Shown: positions 7,167-11,471 of the stretch, one piece after another
Layout: every line of letters begins with the position of its first letter
Position numbering within the stretch: position 1 is the first letter of the stretch
NCBI GenBank assembly: GCA_018224345.1
Contig: JAGTUW010000409.1
Span: 1-11,471 of the forward strand
Direction of reading: 5' to 3'
Source: Bacteroidota bacterium
Lineage (GTDB): Bacteria; Bacteroidota; Ignavibacteria; SZUA-365
DNA length: 11,471 nt
Made by a program: the position numbers and the translations under genes
Notes under the pieces: model-generated
What the model was told of the DNA's origin: nothing
The model's database searches: none
Seen by the model: only the letters and a program-made list of their open reading frames with translations

Positions 7167-8873
7167 TTATTCTGATATTGCCGCACCGAAGCCTCTCGGA
7201 TCGGAACATCCCATGATACTGCCATCCGCCCTGAGAAGAATGGCATCCACCCTTCCGAATCGCGATGTTGATTGTATGTTATAACCCCTCCCGATGAGAA
7301 GCCGCCGTACCGCGGGCGTCAGGGCATGTTTCTCGGTGAACACGATATCCGGATACCATTGATGGTGAAAGCGCGGATGACGGATGGCGGTATCCAATGC
7401 CATACCGTGATCAAGAACATTCATCAGTACCTGGAGCACAGTGGTGATAATGCGGGAGCCTCCCGGGCTCCCCAATATCAGACGCGGCTCAGTTCCCTCC
7501 ATCACGATGGTCGGTGTCATGGAACTGAGCATGCGCTTCCCGGCTGCGATACTGTTTGCTTCGCCGCCGATCAGTCCGAACTGATTCGGCAGACCTGGAC
7601 GAACAGCAAAATCATCCATTTCATTATTCAGAAGAAAACCACAGCCCGGAACGATGTATTTCGAACCATAGCTGCTGTTTATCGTCGTCGTCACCGACAC
7701 CGCGTTTCCCCGGCTGTCCACAACTGAATAATGCGTCGTCTGCGGGGATTCATGAAGCTGTATCTGTTCACGATACAATTCCCCGCTGGGTGTCGCTGCA
7801 GTGGTATCAATGGAAATAAACAGCGAATCGAGCCAGACCGGAGACAGCAGACGAGGTGTCGGCACTGGATGAAACGCCGGATCCCCGAGATGGATTGCGC
7901 GATCGGCAAAGGCCCGGCGCATGGCTTCGATCATGTATTGCGCGGCAACGGCGTGTCCGGAAGGGTGACCGTGCCTGCCGGCACGTTCAATCATGCCGAG
8001 CATCTGCAGCAGGACCACACCGCCCGAGCTCGACGGTGGCATGGAGAGAATATCATAGCGGCCATAGCGGCCCTGCAGTGGCTCACGTTCCACACTCGTG
8101 TAGGCAGCGAGATCCTCTTCTGTGATCAACCCGCCATCACTCCGCATAGCCGCAGCAATCAGCCGCGCCGTCTCCCCGCGGTAAAATCCATCACGCCCGT
8201 GCGCACTGATGCGTTGCAGTACCGATGCCAAGTCGGGCTGCTTCCAGCGCGTCCCGCCCCGGGGCAGCACTCCCCCCGGGGCAAACACTCCCCAGGTGGA
8301 CGGATAGCGACGGAACTGATCAGCATAGATGCGAAACGCCCGTGCGAGTCGTGGATGCAACAGGAAGCCGTCACGGGCGAAGGCAATGGCCGGACGCAGG
8401 ATGTCCTCTCGGGAAAACGTTCCGTAACGCTCGAGAGCCAGAAGCAGACCGTCCACCGTTCCGGGAACACCGCCCGCAAGCGGGCCATACAGTGAGGCCT
8501 CCGTACGCAGTTCTCCGTCGGGAGCAACATACATATCCCTGTGCGCAGCCGCAGGAGCTGTTTCCCGTGCATCGATGGCCGTCGTTCTGCCATCAGCCAT
8601 ACGTATGAGTATATAGCTGCCCCCGCCGATATTTCCCGCCGAGGGATAGGTTACCGCAAGTGCGAAGCCCGTCGCCAACGCGGCATCCACGGCATTTCCG
8701 CCTGCACGCAGCACTGCTGCTCCCACAGCACTTGCTTCGGGACTCGCGGATACGACCATACCGCCTCGAGCGTGGACGAGGGTCCCGGCATTGCTTACGA
8801 AGTCCTGCGCATGTGCGGGAGGATATCCCGTCAGGAGTAACAATATCAATATCGAAATCCGTAGAGAACTCAC
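7167..8873 (-). CDS. ggt: Periplasmic gamma-glutamyltranspeptidase (glutathione hydrolase) precursor
   Basis: GGT cleaves the gamma-glutamyl bond of glutathione and related compounds, transferring the glutamyl group to water or amino acids. It is made as a precursor that cuts itself into two subunits. The product is 568 residues. Residues 1-22 are a clear signal peptide (hydrophobic LILLLLTG, cleavage after AHA). Arg103 lies in DARETAP, the substrate carboxylate-binding motif. Self-cleavage is expected before Thr379 in TTHYSVVD, giving a 190-residue small subunit, the same size as in E. coli. SSM (450-452) and GSPGGS (468-473) form the oxyanion and binding site, and a lid-loop-like PGLPNQFGLIGGEAN (426-440) is present. 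The frame stays open to 9023, but the GTG at 8873 is preferred: AAGGTG lies 5 bases upstream and a normal signal peptide follows. Divergent from the VWA gene; starts are 77 bp apart. Confidence 0.95.
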   Translation of the reverse strand: MSSLRISILILLLLTGYPPAHAQDFVSNAGTLVHARGGMVVSASPEASAVGAAVLRAGGNAVDAALATGFALAVTYPSAGNIGGGSYILIRMADGRTTAIDARETAPAAAHRDMYVAPDGELRTEASLYGPLAGGVPGTVDGLLLALERYGTFSREDILRPAIAFARDGFLLHPRLARAFRIYADQFRRYPSTWGVFAPGGVLPRGGTRWKQPDLASVLQRISAHGRDGFYRGETARLIAAAMRSDGGLITEEDLAAYTSVEREPLQGRYGRYDILSMPPSSSGGVVLLQMLGMIERAGRHGHPSGHAVAAQYMIEAMRRAFADRAIHLGDPAFHPVPTPRLLSPVWLDSLFISIDTTAATPSGELYREQIQLHESPQTTHYSVVDSRGNAVSVTTTINSSYGSKYIVPGCGFLLNNEMDDFAVRPGLPNQFGLIGGEANSIAAGKRMLSSMTPTIVMEGTEPRLILGSPGGSRIITTVLQVLMNVLDHGMALDTAIRHPRFHHQWYPDIVFTEKHALTPAVRRLLIGRGYNIQSTSRFGRVDAILLRADGSIMGCSDPRGFGAAISE

Positions 8874-8878
8874 GTTTT

Positions 8879-8884
8879 CACCTT
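8879..8884 (-). promoter_or_regulatory. Ribosome-binding site deciding the GTG start of ggt
   Basis: AAGGTG on the minus strand, 5 bases before the GTG at 8873-8871. The alternative ATG at 8918 has no such site and would bury the signal peptide behind a charged 15-residue extension. Confidence 0.6.
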
Positions 8885-8911
8885 GCACCTTTTCAAAGGG
8901 AATCGTATAAT
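8883..8911 (+). promoter_or_regulatory. Sigma-70-like promoter of the VWA/T9SS gene
   Basis: A perfect TATAAT (8906-8911) is preceded at exactly 17 bp by TTGCAC (8883-8888). The predicted transcript starts near 8918, leaving about 33 nt of leader that includes AGGAG (8939-8943), 7 bases before the ATG at 8951. On the other strand TATACGAT overlaps the same bases (8909-8902) and could be the -10 of ggt, so the two divergent promoters may compete. Confidence 0.6.
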
Positions 8912-8950
8912 GGATCATTCGATCACACACCTTCCGGCAGGAGCTGTCCC

Positions 8951-10570
8951 ATGCCATATTATCGCCATTTTTTTGTCGCGCTGTTGTTTCTTTTCCCGGT
9001 ACTCTCGCAGGCACAGTTGGCACTGCATATTGACACCATCGATGTGTCGGCGTATCCGGACATTCAGATGATCGTCCGTGTCACCGACGGCAATGACTAC
9101 GTCCGCGGGATGCAGATTACCGATTTCACTGTTTTCGAAGACGGCTTCGTCCAACCGATCACCGGGGGATATTGTCAGGATACACTGACGCGCGGGCCGG
9201 TTTCCGTCCTCCTGCTCATTGATGTCAGTCGCAGTATGGGTGCCTGGCCCTGGGGGAACAACGCCATCACGCCCGCGAAGCGTGCGGCAAAATCATTTGT
9301 CGACCGGATGTCGGACGAGGATGAACTTGCGCTCGTCAGTTTCAGCACACAGGTCTATTACAATCAACCCTGGACAAATGACCGTGAGCTGATCAAACAG
9401 CGTATCGATCAACTCAATGTAATTCGCGGAACAGCGCTCTGGGATGGGGTATATCTCTCTTCCGATCTCATTGCACCCCGCACAAAAAAGAAAGTGATCA
9501 TTCTGCTGGCCGACGGGCAGGACGGCGCTTCCACACGCAGCGCCAACGACGCCATCCAGCGTGCCGTGGATGCAGATTGCGTCGTCTATACCATTGGACT
9601 GGGCAACGATGTCGATGTGCAGAACATGACCCTTCTGGCGACAGAAACCGGCGGCAGGTATTATCATGCACCGGAAGCGGACGATCTCGACGAGATATAT
9701 CTCGAAATCATCCAGCAACTGGAAACAACCGGGGTCTGCTACATTGATTACCGTTCCCCGATTGACTGCTGGAATGGCGATATCGTCTCCGTCGAAGTGG
9801 AAGCAACTACATCGATGGGACCGGTACGCGGGACGGTGGAATATCAACTGCCGTACGATACCACGACCTTCTCCTATGTAAGGGTATCGATGGACCGTGA
9901 ACATGTCGTGGAAGCCGGCGAGGAAATCACTATTCCTCTGGACCTGACACGAGTCTCCCTCAATCGCGCACCGTCACGCTTCTCTTTCAGTCTGGAATAT
10001 GACAATGGTCTGCTGCAGCTCCAGGACATCAGTGTCGCCGGTGTCGCCGAGGGATTCAACATCAGTACGACGGAAACCATGCGTGGCAGTGATGTCACCA
10101 TCGTCGGGGGAAACACTATCACCAGCACCGGCGCCCTGTGTGATATCACCTTCCGCGCTGCTCCGGTGTCCGACAGCAAAAAAGTGGAAATCAGCGTCTC
10201 GGAACCCGACGTACAGCAATTCTGTACAGTCGCATCCTCCGACAATGGTCTGATCACCATCAGCGGCACCTGTGAACGGGCGCTGCATCAGGGTGCAGGC
10301 TTGCTGTCACGCACACGCATCATCAGTTGTGTTCCCAATCCCTTCCCCGCTTCCCCACTCATTACCTATCACATCGGCATGGAAGAATCGGTGCGGTTGA
10401 GTGTGTTCGATTTGATGGGACGCGAGGTCTCGGTGCTTGTCGACGGGTACATGCCAACCGGTACGCATACCGTCAACTACGATTCCGGAGATCTGCCCAG
10501 CGGGATACTCATTCTTGTGCTCGAAACACCGACGGTGAAAGAAACGATGAAGCTCACACTCTCACGCTGA
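8951..10570 (+). CDS. Exported VWA-domain protein with cohesin-like domain and T9SS sorting domain
   Basis: A 539-residue secreted protein. Residues 1-22 are a signal peptide (hydrophobic core, SQAQ end). An N-terminal beta segment carries DFTVFEDG (58-65), typical before bacterial VWA domains. The von Willebrand A domain (about 84-262) has an intact metal-ion-dependent adhesion site: DVSRS (Asp91, Ser93, Ser95), Thr161 and Asp188. Residues about 308-440 look like a cohesin-type beta-sandwich (GEEITIPLDL, FSFSLEYDNGLLQL, then GALCDITFRA). This assignment is by pattern only. The end (about 458-539: PNPF, SVFDLMGREVSVL, LPSGI) is a type A T9SS C-terminal sorting domain, so the protein should cross the outer membrane and be released or anchored at the cell surface. 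Adhesion or partner binding is inferred. The ATG at 8951 has AGGAG upstream; the frame is open further left (to 8660), but that part overlaps ggt. Confidence 0.92.
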   Translation: MPYYRHFFVALLFLFPVLSQAQLALHIDTIDVSAYPDIQMIVRVTDGNDYVRGMQITDFTVFEDGFVQPITGGYCQDTLTRGPVSVLLLIDVSRSMGAWPWGNNAITPAKRAAKSFVDRMSDEDELALVSFSTQVYYNQPWTNDRELIKQRIDQLNVIRGTALWDGVYLSSDLIAPRTKKKVIILLADGQDGASTRSANDAIQRAVDADCVVYTIGLGNDVDVQNMTLLATETGGRYYHAPEADDLDEIYLEIIQQLETTGVCYIDYRSPIDCWNGDIVSVEVEATTSMGPVRGTVEYQLPYDTTTFSYVRVSMDREHVVEAGEEITIPLDLTRVSLNRAPSRFSFSLEYDNGLLQLQDISVAGVAEGFNISTTETMRGSDVTIVGGNTITSTGALCDITFRAAPVSDSKKVEISVSEPDVQQFCTVASSDNGLITISGTCERALHQGAGLLSRTRIISCVPNPFPASPLITYHIGMEESVRLSVFDLMGREVSVLVDGYMPTGTHTVNYDSGDLPSGILILVLETPTVKETMKLTLSR

Positions 10571-10586
10571 ACAGGCACGTTTGCCG

Positions 10587-10605
10587 AACAACCGTGTTGT
10601 TTTTA
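10587..10605 (+). terminator. Possible weak terminator after the VWA/T9SS gene
   Basis: A small AT-rich stem, AACAAC (10587-10592) and GTTGTT (10596-10601), with a 3-base loop runs into TTTA. A second 4-bp hairpin (GGCA 10574-10577, TGCC 10582-10585) precedes it. Placement 17 bp after the stop is right, but the stem is weak. The same bases may hold the upstream part of the ffs promoter. Confidence 0.35.
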
Positions 10606-10623
10606 TCTCTTCCCGGAAATCAA

Positions 10624-10629
10624 TACATT
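10624..10629 (+). promoter_or_regulatory. Candidate -10 box of the SRP RNA gene
   Basis: TACATT (10624-10629) lies 7 bases before the G at 10637 that opens the closing stem of the SRP RNA, which is the right distance for a start site. An upstream TTTTTA (10600-10605) is 18 bp away and is a poor -35 box. Confidence 0.4.
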
Positions 10630-10636
10630 GAGGCTT

Positions 10637-10733
10637 GGGCCAAGTCCCTCGCAATGTCTGGATACCCAACCCCGCCAGGTCCGGAAGGAAGCAACGGCCG
10701 GTATCACTGCATGTGACGGGGGTCGCTTGGCCC
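10637..10733 (+). ncRNA. ffs: Small (4.5S-type) signal recognition particle RNA
   Basis: The RNA scaffold of bacterial SRP, which binds Ffh and docks with FtsY to send nascent membrane and exported proteins to SecYEG. The diagnostic Ffh-binding apical sequence CCAGGTCCGGAAGGAAGCA is at 10675-10693, with a GGAA tetraloop at 10683-10686 closed by TCC/GGA. A long rod is supported by GATACC/GGTATC (10661-10666 with 10700-10705) and an 8-bp closing helix GGGCCAAG/CTTGGCCC (10637-10644 with 10726-10733). The ~97-nt length and lack of an Alu domain make it the short type. Seven Ts (10734-10740) directly after the closing helix act as an intrinsic terminator. Exact 5' and 3' ends are estimates. The T-tract overlaps the stop codon of convergent recX. 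Confidence 0.96.
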
Positions 10734-10738
10734 TTTTT

Positions 10739-11359
10739 TTATTCCACGTTTTCGATAACAGGGTAGACCACGGACGCGGAGAAACCCTTGCGCTGGAGGA
10801 AGGATGCAAGCCGGCGTTTGAGGACGATACCGTCAAGCCCCGGGTGTTTGCGGCAATAGCTGTCTGCAAGCTCCCGTGCAATTTCCGCTTCGTCTTTGTC
10901 CGCGAACAACTCCCCCAATGCCTGATCGATCAACATGTCGGCAACACCTTTACGGCGGAGTTCGACGCGTAGCATGGCCGCAGCACGGGGACGCAGGCGC
11001 AGACGGTCCCGTATCCATGCGCGCGCAAATTCCCCATCGTCGAGCAGGCGCACCCGGCGGAAATCGTTGATTGTCTCATCCGCGATTTCTTCCGGGAACC
11101 CCTTGAGCACGAGATGCTCCCGGATTTCCTGTTCCGACCGCATGCGTGTAGCGATCAGGCGTTCAGCCACGATTTTTGCCTGCACGCGATTGTCATATTC
11201 CTCGATCTCCCGCCGCAGGGGCTCACCGAGTTCCATTCCCTTGCACAGTCCGTACCGATACACCACATCCTCGTTCACACCAAAGGCGAAGGCGCCGTCG
11301 AGAAACAGCGACACGCGACGGCGATTCTTTTTCTGGCGTTCAATCGATGTGATTATCAT
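10739..11359 (-). CDS. recX: RecA regulator RecX
   Basis: RecX binds in the groove of RecA filaments and limits RecA strand exchange and co-protease activity. The 206-residue product matches the family: a short basic N-terminal part, then helical repeats with RMRSEQEIREHLVLKGF (72-88), RLLDDGEFARAWIRDRL (104-120), the paired LRVELRRKGV (130-139), and a final repeat ending LASFLQRKGFSASVV (184-198). The start ATG at 11359 is the first in frame; no Shine-Dalgarno precedes it, only a T-rich leader on the minus strand. recA, often next to recX, is not in the remaining 112 bp. The TAA stop (10741-10739) sits in the T-tract of ffs, so a recX transcript without a terminator would run antisense through the SRP RNA gene. 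Confidence 0.93.
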   Translation of the reverse strand: MIITSIERQKKNRRRVSLFLDGAFAFGVNEDVVYRYGLCKGMELGEPLRREIEEYDNRVQAKIVAERLIATRMRSEQEIREHLVLKGFPEEIADETINDFRRVRLLDDGEFARAWIRDRLRLRPRAAAMLRVELRRKGVADMLIDQALGELFADKDEAEIARELADSYCRKHPGLDGIVLKRRLASFLQRKGFSASVVYPVIENVE

Positions 11360-11381
11360 AATAAAACAAGAGGAACCACAG

Positions 11382-11399
11382 AGGGCAAGAAGGGCAAGA
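11382..11399. repeat. Tandem 9-bp repeat upstream of recX
   Basis: AGGGCAAGA occurs twice in direct tandem (11382-11390 and 11391-11399), next to AACCACAGAGG (11374-11384). On the minus strand this reads as a CTTGCCCTT...CTCTGTGGTT string just ahead of the recX start. The rest of the 11360-11471 edge shows no gene. Confidence 0.5.
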
Positions 11400-11471
11400 A
11401 GACCTTTCAGAGGGCGGGATCGATGAGGTTCCGTGCTTGTGGTGAAGTGCTTCGAAACCGACAGACAAAAA

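Noticed and set aside
8660..8950. 97-residue N-terminal extension of the VWA protein
   Set aside because: It overlaps the 5' end of ggt, lacks any domain, and would bury a clean signal peptide that has its own AGGAG at the ATG at 8951.
9293..9904. 203-residue minus-strand open frame
   Set aside because: It lies wholly antisense to the VWA domain coding region, with no motifs and no ribosome-binding site.

Overview
The window reads as ordinary chromosomal DNA of roughly mid-50s % GC from a member of the Bacteroidota/Chlorobi/Ignavibacteria (FCB) assemblage. The lineage clue is a surface protein (8951-10570) ending in a type IX secretion C-terminal sorting domain of the 'PNPF...LMGREV...SGI' kind, a system essentially confined to that group. 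Everything else (uvrB, clpX, recX, small SRP RNA, DEAD-box helicase) is widely conserved, so genus cannot be set from this window. I see no transposase, integrase, CRISPR array, tRNA or phage gene.

Layout: a 36-codon gene tail (2-109, +); a Bax inhibitor-1/YccA-type membrane protein (293-1033, +); uvrB on the opposite strand (1064-3085, -), convergent with it across 30 bp; a DEAD-box RNA helicase (3257-4768, +), divergent from uvrB over a 171-bp gap with small palindromes; a strong bidirectional terminator hairpin (4870-4903); clpX (4984-6237, -); a 295-bp gap holding a long hairpin; a small basic DNA-binding protein joining a helix-turn-helix to a histone H1-like tail (6533-7078, -); gamma-glutamyltranspeptidase (7167-8873, -); divergent from it a von Willebrand A / cohesin-like / T9SS surface protein (8951-10570, +); the small SRP RNA gene ffs (10637-10733, +); and recX (10739-11359, -), whose stop codon lies inside the T-tract of the SRP RNA terminator. 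No gene-free stretch exceeds 300 bp. The gaps at 110-292 and 11360-11471 contain no gene I can support.

Genes mostly alternate in strand, so most appear to be single transcription units rather than an operon. Themes are information maintenance (uvrB nucleotide-excision repair, recX control of RecA, DEAD-box RNA remodelling, a nucleoid-like protein), protein quality control and targeting (ClpX, SRP RNA), and envelope or exported functions (BI-1-like protein, periplasmic GGT, T9SS-exported VWA protein). The least conventional gene is the HTH/H1-like hybrid at 6533-7078. It has a perfect Shine-Dalgarno and an AT-rich promoter region with a tandem heptamer, both unlike most of its neighbours.
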